Shown here in pieces: positions 54,425 to 63,137 of a DNA stretch of 64,000 nucleotides (position 1 is its first letter; every line of letters begins with the position of its first letter). The translations under genes were made by a program, and so were the position numbers. The notes under the pieces were generated by a model, which was not told the origin of the DNA, did no database searches, and was given only the letters and a program-made list of their open reading frames with translations. Source of the stretch: Flavobacteriia bacterium (GTDB lineage: Bacteria > Bacteroidota > Bacteroidia > Flavobacteriales_D > Crocinitomicaceae); the NCBI GenBank assembly GCA_947450325.1, contig CANFUT010000015.1, positions 1-64,000 of the forward strand, in the 5' to 3' direction.

Positions 54425-54557
54425 GCCTATAACGGTTTGCGGCTTTGCGAAGAAGCGGAATTGGGAAACGCAATGCTTTAGATTAAACGAATATACCAAG
54501 AAAAACGAATGCTTCAAACTCGCAACAATGCCCGCTTATAGCAAAACTGCTGTTATG
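54425..54557 (-). repeat. Imperfect inverted-repeat element with TAAC...GTTA ends (2)
   Basis: The left side reads CTATAACGGTTTGCGGCTTTG, the right side CTTATAGCAAAACTGCTGTTATGC, and the two arms are partly complementary over ~135 bp. It lies between the zinc-finger nuclease stop and the DnaA-like start, like an attC site between two cassettes. No integrase gene is present in the window. Confidence 0.55.
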
Positions 54558-54602
54558 CACTGTACCGTTATTTAAAATATGCTTGCCTTTTGAATTAATT
54601 AG

Positions 54603-56288
54603 TTAATCTCTTTCGTTCCATTTTAGGCGACCCGAACAATAGGGACACCACGATTTTCTGTTAATAATACTTTTAGGTTGCGCTGGCCAAATATGACCTT
54701 TAGAACATTGCCAGGTTAATTTACTGACATTATTTATATATGTTTTTGATAAGCATTTACCACCTCTAGTTTTTGCTATCTCTAACATTTCATCAATTGT
54801 ATGTTTCGATTTACCTGCACATTGCTTGCACCATGAGCCAAGCTTAATACTACTAGGAGATGCAGGCCAAGTGTGACTCTGTGAACATTCCCATATTAAA
54901 GGAGTTCTGCTATTAATATATACACTTGATAAGCATCGGCCATTTCTGTCAATCGCTATCTTCTGCATTTCTTCAATTGTACCTTTCTTTGTTCCAGCAC
55001 AATCTGGACACCAACCACCCATTTTTAATTTGTTAAAAGTTGGAGTCCATGTATGCTTTTTCTCACACTCTACAAGAAGTTTTGACTGATTGTTTACATA
55101 TTCATTGCTTAGTAACCTACCTTTTTTAGTCTCAACTAATTGCTTAATTTCATTTAATATAGAGTGATTTTCGTAAAAATCATTAAGTAAATAGTTAAGA
55201 TCTGTATCAATGAATGCAATCTTATGTCGAGATAATTCATTTTTTATAAATGATACCAATTTTGTATCAGTTTCGACTTTATTAAAAGGAATAATAATTA
55301 GTTTAATACCTAAATGCTCACATTCATTCAATTTAATACTATCGCGAATTCTCATTTCGCATAGCTTGTCTTCACTCTTATTAAAAAAGCGTCCAATATC
55401 GTAATGCTGCTCGCCGTTATACTCAAATGCAAGATTATATTCTTTTGAATATCCATCAAGCTCATAACCACTTTCAAGGATTCTTCGTGATTTACGAAAT
55501 TCTGTATTCAATAATCTCTCAAGTATGTATTTGCACTTTGCTTCTTGTTTATACCAATTACAATGAGGGCACCATGATTTGTGCTTAACGTCTGTTGGCC
55601 TTGCTTCCCAAGTATGATTATCCTTACATTTCCATTTAAGTTTTGTAGAGCTGTTTATATACATATCTGACAAGCACTCTCCACCCTTAGATTTGGCGAT
55701 GGCTCTCATTTCCTCAATGGTTCCTAATTCTAGACCTGCGCAAGTACGACACCAAGACCCACTGTTTTTTATATCTCCAGGCCTTGAGTAAAAAATATGG
55801 CCTGATTTACATTTGAATTTCAACTTATTATTTTTGCCTTCATACTTTAATGAAAGACAAATTCCCCCTTTGATTATGGCAATTTTTTTAAAATCTTCAA
55901 TTGTCGATAACCTTCTTGGAGAACATTCTCTGCATCCAATTCCTTTCAAAAGATGTTCGGGAGTCAATTCGAATAAATGACCATTAGAACAATTAAATTT
56001 AAGTTTAATATTTCCACCCTTGTATTCATTGGATAGGAGTTCAAAGCCACGATTTCTCGCTACTGATTCTAATGATTGAATAGTATGGCGTGTTTGCTTT
56101 CTTCCTGTACAATCAGGACACCAATAGTTTCTATTGAAAATAGCTCTTGGTTCTAAGGAAAATAAATGTCCTTTGTCACATTTCCAACTAAGTTTTATTC
56201 GGCCATTGGTGTAACTTTCTGACAAACAAATGCCACCTTTCTTCTTTGCAAGGTTTTGAAAAAATTCAATATTATATTTCATTTCCAT
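54603..56288 (-). CDS. Seven-zinc-finger protein with central EDxHD/Vsr-like nuclease
   Basis: 561 residues. Seven treble-clef-like repeats of ~45 residues share the pattern GG-CLS-Y-NxxxKLxWxC-xGH-W...P..I...WCPxC. They are repeats 1-4 at about 18-60, 80-122, 140-183 and 202-243, and repeats 5-7 at about 389-430, 449-490 and 509-551. Between repeats 4 and 5 (about 245-340) lies a PD-(D/E)XK-related domain, ELDGYSKEYNLAFEYNGEQHY, with candidate Asp278, Glu289, Glu293 and His295, then IRDSIKLNECEHLGIKLIIIPF, as in Vsr-like homing endonucleases with the EDxHD motif. It is probably a DNA-cutting, DNA-binding enzyme; whether mobile or defensive is not known. A start at the second Met (56282) is possible. 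Confidence 0.78.
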   Translation of the reverse strand: MEMKYNIEFFQNLAKKKGGICLSESYTNGRIKLSWKCDKGHLFSLEPRAIFNRNYWCPDCTGRKQTRHTIQSLESVARNRGFELLSNEYKGGNIKLKFNCSNGHLFELTPEHLLKGIGCRECSPRRLSTIEDFKKIAIIKGGICLSLKYEGKNNKLKFKCKSGHIFYSRPGDIKNSGSWCRTCAGLELGTIEEMRAIAKSKGGECLSDMYINSSTKLKWKCKDNHTWEARPTDVKHKSWCPHCNWYKQEAKCKYILERLLNTEFRKSRRILESGYELDGYSKEYNLAFEYNGEQHYDIGRFFNKSEDKLCEMRIRDSIKLNECEHLGIKLIIIPFNKVETDTKLVSFIKNELSRHKIAFIDTDLNYLLNDFYENHSILNEIKQLVETKKGRLLSNEYVNNQSKLLVECEKKHTWTPTFNKLKMGGWCPDCAGTKKGTIEEMQKIAIDRNGRCLSSVYINSRTPLIWECSQSHTWPASPSSIKLGSWCKQCAGKSKHTIDEMLEIAKTRGGKCLSKTYINNVSKLTWQCSKGHIWPAQPKSIINRKSWCPYCSGRLKWNERD

Positions 56289-56459
56289 ATTTTAACTTCG
56301 AGTTTGAAGGTATCCAATTGAATAATTTCATTAAAATTCAAATATAGGAAGCTTATTAAATGTATAATTAATTATTCACATACTTTTTACCTCGTGCCTG
56401 TAAAGATATCGCTGTTGGTTCTGAAGATGATTGTATAGGTATTGTGCATAACTTATTGA

Positions 56460-56600
56460 TACACGATAAAACTAACACTTTTATTTCGCATGTACAACCC
56501 CAGTCGAATAGCTTGGCGAAACTGGTGTTTCGGGTTATTCATTTTACAAATCGCCGAATCAACACTTCATTTGCTGTATGATTTTGGTGCTGATATGTGT
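56460..56600 (+). repeat. Intergenic repeat X, copy 2 (141 bp)
   Basis: See copy 1 at 52424-52564; same orientation. This copy closes the accessory island on its right side. Confidence 0.85.
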
Positions 56601-56805
56601 GTATTTTCGGTTATTTTACCTCTTTTATGCCCCAAAAGCTCCCGTATAAATCGCAAATCAGTGCCGCTTTACATCAAATGCAAGAGTTAAATGTGTCTCA
56701 AACAATGCAAAGTTACAGGTTTTTAATATTAGCAATTGTATCACTTTTATTTAAAAAAACCAACACTAAACTCATGTGTCACGAACAGGTCTATCAAAAA
56801 ATCCC

Positions 56806-56813
56806 TACCTTTG
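56806..56813 (+). promoter_or_regulatory. -7 box for the ABC-F gene
   Basis: TACCTTTG, a perfect TAnnTTTG, ends five bases before the ATG at 56818. The transcript would be leaderless, and the in-frame extension to 56776 would place the promoter inside the gene. Confidence 0.5.
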
Positions 56814-56817
56814 CGGC

Positions 56818-58761
56818 ATGATTAATTTAGAGCAACTTGGGGTCTTTCTTCCTCAAGGTTTTTTGTTTAAAGACATAACATTACAAATCAATAAAGGTGA
56901 TAAAATCGGACTTGCGGGCAAAAATGGCGCAGGAAAATCAACACTTTTGAAGTTGATTGCCGATTGGGAAAAGCCTTCCGAAGGAAAAATTCACAGACCT
57001 AAAGATTCAACGATTGGATTTTTAACCCAAGATATTAAAATCGATACCACCAAATCTGTCTTCGATTATTTGAATTTCTCAAATGAATTGTTGAACAGTT
57101 TACGCACCAGATTAGACCAAATTAACCACGATTTAGTGGCTCGTACAGATTATGAAGCCGATTCATATTTGGCTTTGTTGGATGAATTAAACGAAGTAAA
57201 CGACCAATTCAATTTACACGAAGGTTTTCAATGGGAAGAGAAAATTACTGCGACTTTAGAAGGTTTAGGTTTTTTTCCGTCAGACTTTGACAAACCGCTT
57301 TCCTCTTTTTCTGGAGGTTGGAAAATGCGTGCTGAATTGGCGAAAATTTTGGTCAATCAACCAGATATTATTTTGCTCGATGAGCCGACCAATCACTTGG
57401 ATATTATTTCCATTTCGTGGTTGGAAAACTACTTGCAAAAGTTTGAAGGTGCTGTGATTGTGATTTCTCACGACCGTTTGTTTTTGGATAATGTAACGAA
57501 ACGAACATTGGAGATTTCGCAAGGAAAAGTGTGGGATTATCCATACAATTATTCGCGTTACAAAGAAAAACGTGAAGAAGAATTGGCGCTGATGGTGAAT
57601 GCCAAAAAGCAACAAGAAAAAGACATCAAGCACACCAAAGAATTGATCGACAAGTTCCGTGCGAAGAAAAACAAAGCTTCTTTTGCGCAATCGTTGATTA
57701 AAAAATTGGATAAAACCGAAATCATTGAAATCGAAAGCAATGCCATTGCCAAAATGAAAATGCAATTTCCACTGAGTATTCAGCCTGGAAAATGGATTTT
57801 GGAAATGAAAGATGCTGGAAAAACGTATGGCGACAAACAGCTTTTCAAAAACATCAACATTACTGTTGGTCGCGGAGAAAAAATCGCTTTGCTTGGACCG
57901 AATGGTGTTGGTAAATCCACTTTGCTGAAATTGGTGATGAAAACCATAGAAGGTGAAGGTGTGATGGAATACGGTCACAATGTGCAAATTACGTATTTCG
58001 CGCAAGATCAAGCAGAAAAATTAGATGTCAACAAAACGATTTACGAAACCGTTGATGACATTGCAGAAGGTGAAATCAGAAAAGATTTACGCAGTATTTT
58101 GGGAACTTTCTTGTTTTCTGGTGAAGACATCGACAAAAAAGTCGGCGTACTTTCTGGAGGAGAAAGAACCCGTTTGGCTTTGTGTCAATTGTTGTTGAGT
58201 CCTTGTAATTTCTTGATTCTCGATGAGCCAACGAACCACCTTGACATTCAAAGCAAGGAAGTTTTGAAACGCGCCTTGATCGATTATGAAGGAACATTTA
58301 TTGTTGTTTCTCACGACCGTGAATTTTTGGACGGATTGACAAATCGTATTTGGGACATTCAAGACAAAACCTTGAAAATTCACCATTACGATGTGAAAGA
58401 ATATTTGGCTATGAAGATGTCTTCCCCAGATGCAGATGCCAAAAACACCTTGAAACCAACGGTGAAAGAAGTGGTAAAAGTGGAAGAAAAAGTGGTCAAA
58501 GAGCCGGTTTCATTCGAAGAACAAAAAGAATTGAAACGCAAACGCACGCAATTTCAAAATCAAATCAAGAAATCGGAAGAAATGATTGCCGCTTTGGAAA
58601 CAAAAATCGCCAATATGGATGAAGTTTTGACAACCTTGGATTACACCGACGAAGCGAAATCATCGAAAGTATTGGCAGACTATGCAGATGCGAAAAAGCA
58701 ATTAGACGAAACGATGCTTGTTTGGGAGCAAGCGGTGGAAGATTTAGATAATTTGAAATAA
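56818..58761 (+). CDS. ABC-F family ATPase
   Basis: 647 residues, two fused ABC ATPase domains with no membrane segments: Walker A GLAGKNGAGKSTLLKL (about 27-42) and LLGPNGVGKSTLLKL (about 360-374), ABC signatures LSSFSGGWKMRAELAK and LSGGERTRLALCQ, Walker B LLDEPTNHLDI twice, a P-site linker between the domains and a long C-terminal coiled coil (about 560-645). ABC-F proteins bind ribosomes and adjust translation or give resistance. It has its own promoter and is followed after 9 bp by the DUF2797 gene. Confidence 0.93.
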   Translation: MINLEQLGVFLPQGFLFKDITLQINKGDKIGLAGKNGAGKSTLLKLIADWEKPSEGKIHRPKDSTIGFLTQDIKIDTTKSVFDYLNFSNELLNSLRTRLDQINHDLVARTDYEADSYLALLDELNEVNDQFNLHEGFQWEEKITATLEGLGFFPSDFDKPLSSFSGGWKMRAELAKILVNQPDIILLDEPTNHLDIISISWLENYLQKFEGAVIVISHDRLFLDNVTKRTLEISQGKVWDYPYNYSRYKEKREEELALMVNAKKQQEKDIKHTKELIDKFRAKKNKASFAQSLIKKLDKTEIIEIESNAIAKMKMQFPLSIQPGKWILEMKDAGKTYGDKQLFKNINITVGRGEKIALLGPNGVGKSTLLKLVMKTIEGEGVMEYGHNVQITYFAQDQAEKLDVNKTIYETVDDIAEGEIRKDLRSILGTFLFSGEDIDKKVGVLSGGERTRLALCQLLLSPCNFLILDEPTNHLDIQSKEVLKRALIDYEGTFIVVSHDREFLDGLTNRIWDIQDKTLKIHHYDVKEYLAMKMSSPDADAKNTLKPTVKEVVKVEEKVVKEPVSFEEQKELKRKRTQFQNQIKKSEEMIAALETKIANMDEVLTTLDYTDEAKSSKVLADYADAKKQLDETMLVWEQAVEDLDNLK

Positions 58762-58770
58762 TTCAATCAG

Positions 58771-59571
58771 ATGCAATCACACATTGGTCAACTTCATAAA
58801 ATGTCGGTTACATTAGCCGATCCGATTCAATACACGTTGGATTTAGATGTTCCCATCGACATGAATGCATTGATAGGCAAGGAAATCAAACTTTCATGGT
58901 ACGGCGGAATTCAATGTATTTCTTGCGGAAAACCAACGAAAAAATCGTTCAGCCAAGGATTTTGCTACACTTGCTATTTGAAAGCACCAGAAGCAGCTGA
59001 TTGCATTTTAAGACCAGAATTGTGTCGCGCGCATTTGGGCGAAGGACGCGATATCGAGTGGGAAGAACGCAACCACAATCAACCACATTTCGTGTATTTC
59101 GCTGCATCAGATGTTGTGAAAGTCGGCGTCACGAGATCAACACAAATCCCAACGCGCTGGATTGACCAAGGCGCAAGTTCAGCGATCAAAATTGCAGAAA
59201 CGCCAAATCGATATTATGCAGGCGTGATTGAAGTTGCCTTGAAAGATTATTTCACCGACAAAACCAATTGGCGCAATATGCTCCAAAACAAACAAGATGA
59301 AAGCATCGATTTGGTGGAAGAAAAATGGCGTTTGGAGGAAATCTTACCTGCAGATTTAATGGCTTTTTTCACCGAAGACGATGAAATCGAAACTTTGCAT
59401 TTTCCTGTGGAAACTTATCCAACTTCTGTCAAAAGTGTTGGTTTTGATAAAGAAAATACGATTGAAGGAAAATTAATGGGAATCAAAGGGCAATATTTGA
59501 TTTTTGAAAATGGCGCGGTTTTGAATATTCGCAAGCATACGGGGTATATTGTGGAGTTGAGTTTTGAGTGA
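58771..59571 (+). CDS. DUF2797 domain-containing protein
   Basis: 266 residues. A zinc ribbon with Cys49, Cys52, Cys65 and Cys68 (CISCGKPTKKSFSQGFCYTC) is followed by HFVYFAASDVVKVGVTRSTQIPTRWIDQGA, which resembles the GIY-YIG nuclease strand-turn pattern, and by a charged tail. It is a member of DUF2797, whose function is unknown. It lies 9 bp after the ABC-F gene stop and probably shares its transcript. An internal ATG at 58801 is an alternative start. Confidence 0.8.
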   Translation: MQSHIGQLHKMSVTLADPIQYTLDLDVPIDMNALIGKEIKLSWYGGIQCISCGKPTKKSFSQGFCYTCYLKAPEAADCILRPELCRAHLGEGRDIEWEERNHNQPHFVYFAASDVVKVGVTRSTQIPTRWIDQGASSAIKIAETPNRYYAGVIEVALKDYFTDKTNWRNMLQNKQDESIDLVEEKWRLEEILPADLMAFFTEDDEIETLHFPVETYPTSVKSVGFDKENTIEGKLMGIKGQYLIFENGAVLNIRKHTGYIVELSFE

Positions 59572-59625
59572 AAAAATTACTATAAATTTAGTCTGTAATT
59601 TTGAAATACATTATATTTCTCATTG

Positions 59626-59782
59626 GGCAAACGCATTTAAAAACTAATTTTTCGAACAACGGCTTTTTGTCATGATTTTTATCAAAAATACATGCCAAAA
59701 AGGGAATTCATACATTTGTTTGTTCGACGATTCCGATATATATCGGAACCGTCGTTACAAACATGTCGCTCCTATGGAGCTA
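59626..59782 (-). repeat. Dispersed element, copy B
   Basis: Inverted copy of 49207-49362 (same internal hairpins, about 90 percent identical). It keeps the GGCAAACGCATTTAA end but lacks the second terminal repeat, so it is truncated or lost one end. It lies downstream of the DUF2797 gene. Confidence 0.8.
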
Positions 59783-59801
59783 TAATCTCGTGTGATGAGA
59801 T

Positions 59802-60542
59802 TTAAAGAGAGAAATTCGGAAAAACTGATTTCACAAACGACACCAATCCAACAACTAAAATCAGTCCCAAAACGAGGAATTTGAATTGTTTGTCAGAAAA
59901 TAAATTCAATGCTTTTTTGCCAATCAATGTTCCCAATAAACTGACCACCAACAAAATCGGAATCAAATACAAATCATGTTTGTGCACGTACCCGTTTGAA
60001 ACATAGACCACGCTCCTACTGAAATCAATTCCCAAATCGATTACTGCCGAAGTGGCGATAAAAATTTCCTTTTTGAGATTAAAAGCAGCCAATGTCAATC
60101 CACGAATGGCGCCACCAGTGCCCAATAATCCAGCGGTGACTCCAGAAAGTGCGCCGCCAGTAATTGCGTTGAATTTGGTTGGTTTCAATTCCAAATTTTT
60201 GAAAACCAATAAAATTGAACTCATCAAAATCAGAAAAATCGCCAATGAAAACTGCAAGATTTTGGTGTCTAAATATTTGCTCAAAACAGCGCCTAAAATG
60301 ACAAATGCCACTGCGGGAATTCCAATTCTGATGATCAATTGCTTATCGACGCCTTTTCGGAATATGGCGATTTTGGAAAGATTACTTGACAAATGAAATA
60401 ATGCGGTAATTCCTAACACAGAATCGAAATCCAGGAAAAATCCAGCGATGGGAACAAAAAACAACGAAGAACCAAAACCACCAACTGTTCCTAAAATTTC
60501 AGCCACTAAAGCCAACAACATAAAATAAATCAAGTGCTCCAT
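59802..60542 (-). CDS. TauE/SafE-family membrane protein
   Basis: 246 residues, about eight membrane helices (first: MEHLIYFMLLALVAEILGTVGG). The family pattern GGFGSSLFFVPI near the N-terminus and GGALSGVTAGLLGTGGAIRGL in the middle mark the TauE/SafE anion-exporter family. Members export sulfite or other sulfur-containing or organic anions, but the substrate here is unknown. It is a single gene; no sulfur genes are adjacent. Confidence 0.85.
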   Translation of the reverse strand: MEHLIYFMLLALVAEILGTVGGFGSSLFFVPIAGFFLDFDSVLGITALFHLSSNLSKIAIFRKGVDKQLIIRIGIPAVAFVILGAVLSKYLDTKILQFSLAIFLILMSSILLVFKNLELKPTKFNAITGGALSGVTAGLLGTGGAIRGLTLAAFNLKKEIFIATSAVIDLGIDFSRSVVYVSNGYVHKHDLYLIPILLVVSLLGTLIGKKALNLFSDKQFKFLVLGLILVVGLVSFVKSVFPNFSL

Positions 60543-60712
60543 TCTGAACTATTGGTCTCGCTTTGATTGGCGATCTGAATTGATGCGATAAAGTTAATTT
60601 AAAAATAGAAAAACTGCGTTTAAGCGTTTTGGATTGCAAAAAAACGTTGTGTTTTATTGCGAAATACTGAATAAAATAAGGTGCGTAAGTGTTTCTAACG
60701 GATAAGCAACAC

Positions 60713-61957
60713 TTAGTTTTTACCTTGCTTAATTTCCGCCTTCAAATCAATAATAAATGAATCAATCGCACCTCTCGTAATGTGCGGCATCATCACAATT
60801 TTCCACCATTTCGGTTTGTTTTCATAAGAATCCGCGACCAAAAAATATTTCTTCGCCACTTTTTCAGGAATTTCTTCCGCATGAATCGCGATAATATTGA
60901 TGAATGGATTTCGATAATAATGAATTCCCAATTGATCTAACTGACAACAAATATCTGTGGTTTTGTCATTCAACATTTGCATTTTCGCTGTCCAACCTGC
61001 AGATCCGTGTGTATGCAACACCATCCAAACCGCTACCGCATTGGCACCAGAACGACTGCCACACAATGTATGATCCGTTCCCGGAACATATTGCGCTTCC
61101 GAAGTTTTCACATATTTCATCAATCCTTTTCGGACTAAGAAAATTCCAGTTCCATAGGGAGTTTGCAACATTTTGTGCGCATCAATCGTGATGGAAGAAA
61201 TGTGTTTATTTTGAAATGTAAACGCGCTTTTTTGATTGGTAAATGGATAAATAAATCCACCAAAAGCACCGTCAACATGCAATTTAAAATTGATATTTTT
61301 AGCTGTAATCAATCGCGTTACCTCATCGATATCATCCACAGAACCAAACATGGTCGTTGACATATTCATGATGATGATAAAATACTTGATTCCATTTGAT
61401 TGCGCTGCGTCGATTTGTAAATTCAATGCTTCCAAATCAATCGCTCGATTTTCAGGATTCACTTTGGCAACCAAAGATTCAATATTCAACAAATTGATTC
61501 CTTTTGAAAAAGAATAATGACTGTCTTCGGAATAAATCACGCCAATTTCGTTCATTTTGGCGCCAAATTCTTCTACAAAATAATTCCTGTAAATCCACAA
61601 AGCTTCGATGTTTGCTTCTGTTCCACCAGAAGCGATGTAGCCATCTTGCGCGTCTTCATCTCCTCTGAAAATCTGTTCCGCGCACAAATTGATTAAATCC
61701 AATTCCAACGCTTGTGTACCTTTGAAAATTTTTTCAGCACCCACCAAAGTGTGACAACCAATGTGATTCGGATTGGCAATTAAAGTCGATAAAAAAGGTG
61801 CGTTTTCCAAAAATGGCGCATCGTCGTAAAAAACGTCTGAATCGAGAAAAGTTGCTGGCAAACCTAGAATCGAAGAATTGCGGTAATTCACATTTTTACT
61901 CAATGCTTCAGTGACTGTTTTATTGATTTTATCTGCGGTAAATTTTGGCCAAAACAT
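60713..61957 (-). CDS. Pyridoxal-dependent decarboxylase (group II)
   Basis: 414 residues. PLP-binding group II decarboxylase: YIASGGTEANIEALWIYRN (about 106-124), HYSFSKGINLLNIESL, the cofactor-binding KLHVDGAFGGFIYP with Asp, and SSITIDAHKMLQTPYG with the Schiff-base lysine in DAHKM. It resembles the aspartate/tyrosine/glutamate decarboxylase branch that also includes MfnA-like enzymes. The substrate is not certain. It is followed, in the opposite direction of reading, by the cco accessory genes; they are not obviously related. Confidence 0.85.
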   Translation of the reverse strand: MFWPKFTADKINKTVTEALSKNVNYRNSSILGLPATFLDSDVFYDDAPFLENAPFLSTLIANPNHIGCHTLVGAEKIFKGTQALELDLINLCAEQIFRGDEDAQDGYIASGGTEANIEALWIYRNYFVEEFGAKMNEIGVIYSEDSHYSFSKGINLLNIESLVAKVNPENRAIDLEALNLQIDAAQSNGIKYFIIIMNMSTTMFGSVDDIDEVTRLITAKNINFKLHVDGAFGGFIYPFTNQKSAFTFQNKHISSITIDAHKMLQTPYGTGIFLVRKGLMKYVKTSEAQYVPGTDHTLCGSRSGANAVAVWMVLHTHGSAGWTAKMQMLNDKTTDICCQLDQLGIHYYRNPFINIIAIHAEEIPEKVAKKYFLVADSYENKPKWWKIVMMPHITRGAIDSFIIDLKAEIKQGKN

Positions 61958-61977
61958 GTAGAAATAGTATTAGTAAA

Positions 61978-62694
61978 TTAAATTTTGTGACACACTTGTT
62001 GAACAATCACGCCTGTTTTAGGACTCACTTTCGCTTCTGGACTGACATAAGGAATTCCCAAATTGAGTCCGCGAAGAATGAGTAAAAGTGCCATGATTCC
62101 AACAAATACTGGAACTGCTTTGCGAATATTTTCTCTGAATTTGATGCTGATAAAATCCCGAATTACAGTCAAAGTCATCATCGCAGGAATGGTTCCTAAA
62201 CCAAATCCAACCATAAACAAAGCACCAGAAAATGCATTTCCTGTAGCAATTGATCCGGCAATTCCCAAATAAACCAAACCGCAAGGAAGCAAACCATTCA
62301 GAACACCGATAAAAAACAACGCTTCTTTGGTATTCTGACCAAAAAGTTGACTGATATTACTTTTTATTTTCCCTAAAAGCATCATCAAAATGCCATTGCT
62401 TTTATTGATGAATTTGATTTTTGGAACGAAAAGTAAAATTAGAATCAGCGAACCAAGCGTAAGCGAAAGAAAACTCTGCCATCCAGCCATTACAAATCCC
62501 TGACCCAAAAGTCCGAAAAGTGTTCCAATGGCTGCGTAAGTAGTAACTCTTCCCGCATTGTAAATCAAGCTGCCAGTAAAAATTGACAGTTGAGAGGTAC
62601 GTTTGACAGGAATCGTTAGTGCAATTGGTCCGCACATTCCGACGCAGTGAAAACTACCCAAAAAGCCGAGCGTAAAAGCTGCTAGAAAAAACAT
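61978..62694 (-). CDS. TauE/SafE-like (UreH-domain) protein of the cbb3 oxidase cluster
   Basis: 238 residues, six membrane helices. FLAAFTLGFLGSFHCVGMCGPIALTIP carries the HC..MC motif typical of this group, which is encoded with cytochrome cbb3 oxidase genes in Bacteroidota and may help copper or haem handling. It starts 2 bp after the ccoH gene stop, so it is in one operon with ccoG and ccoH. Confidence 0.85.
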   Translation of the reverse strand: MFFLAAFTLGFLGSFHCVGMCGPIALTIPVKRTSQLSIFTGSLIYNAGRVTTYAAIGTLFGLLGQGFVMAGWQSFLSLTLGSLILILLFVPKIKFINKSNGILMMLLGKIKSNISQLFGQNTKEALFFIGVLNGLLPCGLVYLGIAGSIATGNAFSGALFMVGFGLGTIPAMMTLTVIRDFISIKFRENIRKAVPVFVGIMALLLILRGLNLGIPYVSPEAKVSPKTGVIVQQVCHKI

Positions 62695-62696
62695 TT

Positions 62697-63134
62697 TTAC
62701 TTGATTTGAATAAATCCTTCGTTGTAATATTGAATGTTTTCAACTTCCCAGTTTACTTGCATTTTATACAACCCTTTTTTCAGACTTTTGATAGAAATAC
62801 CTTTTGTGTTCAAAGTATCTGCTTGAATTTTAATGTTTTTATCCAAAACAGCATCCGAAGGACGGAAGAAAAATATTTTTCCACTCGTTTGTTGTCCTTT
62901 GAATTGATCTGGAAAATCCAATACCAATTCATCGTTTTGCACTTGCCAAGACAATTGTTCGCTCAACGCCTTGGTTCTATCCATTTGGTTGATTTTGTCT
63001 TGAAATTGCAATTCTTGCTCGTAATAATCTTTTGAAACCAAATCAACTTTTTGGCTCATCGACATGCTGACCATTGTAACTATTAACAGTACAAATCCAG
63101 AATACAACAATGTAATTTTAACTCCCCAACTCAT
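62697..63134 (-). CDS. ccoH: cbb3 oxidase accessory protein CcoH (FixH)
   Basis: 145 residues with one N-terminal membrane helix (about 6-25, ITLLYSGFVLLIVTMVSMSM) followed by VDLVSKDYYEQELQFQDKIN and a beta-rich periplasmic domain (KGLYKMQVNWEVENIQYYNEGFIQI), as in FixH/CcoH. It helps to assemble cytochrome cbb3 oxidase. The ccoG gene stops 3 bp before its start and the TauE/SafE-like gene follows after 2 bp, all in one operon. Confidence 0.9.
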   Translation of the reverse strand: MSWGVKITLLYSGFVLLIVTMVSMSMSQKVDLVSKDYYEQELQFQDKINQMDRTKALSEQLSWQVQNDELVLDFPDQFKGQQTSGKIFFFRPSDAVLDKNIKIQADTLNTKGISIKSLKKGLYKMQVNWEVENIQYYNEGFIQIK

Positions 63135-63137
63135 AAC

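Larger units (their letters stand above)
56289..56817. other. 529-bp intergenic region with repeat X copy 2
   Basis: No gene. Contains GTGCATAAC (56446-56453), repeat X copy 2 (56460-56600) and AT-rich sequence. The ABC-F -7 box is at its right end. Confidence 0.5.

Noticed and set aside
54425-54557. Integron or mobile integrase system in the window
   Set aside because: Border-like inverted repeats exist, but no integrase gene is present and the border cores deviate from the standard attC sequence, so I report only a resemblance.
57280-58011. Long antisense reading frame inside the ABC-F gene
   Set aside because: It is the complement of a strongly conserved ATPase gene and has no family signature.
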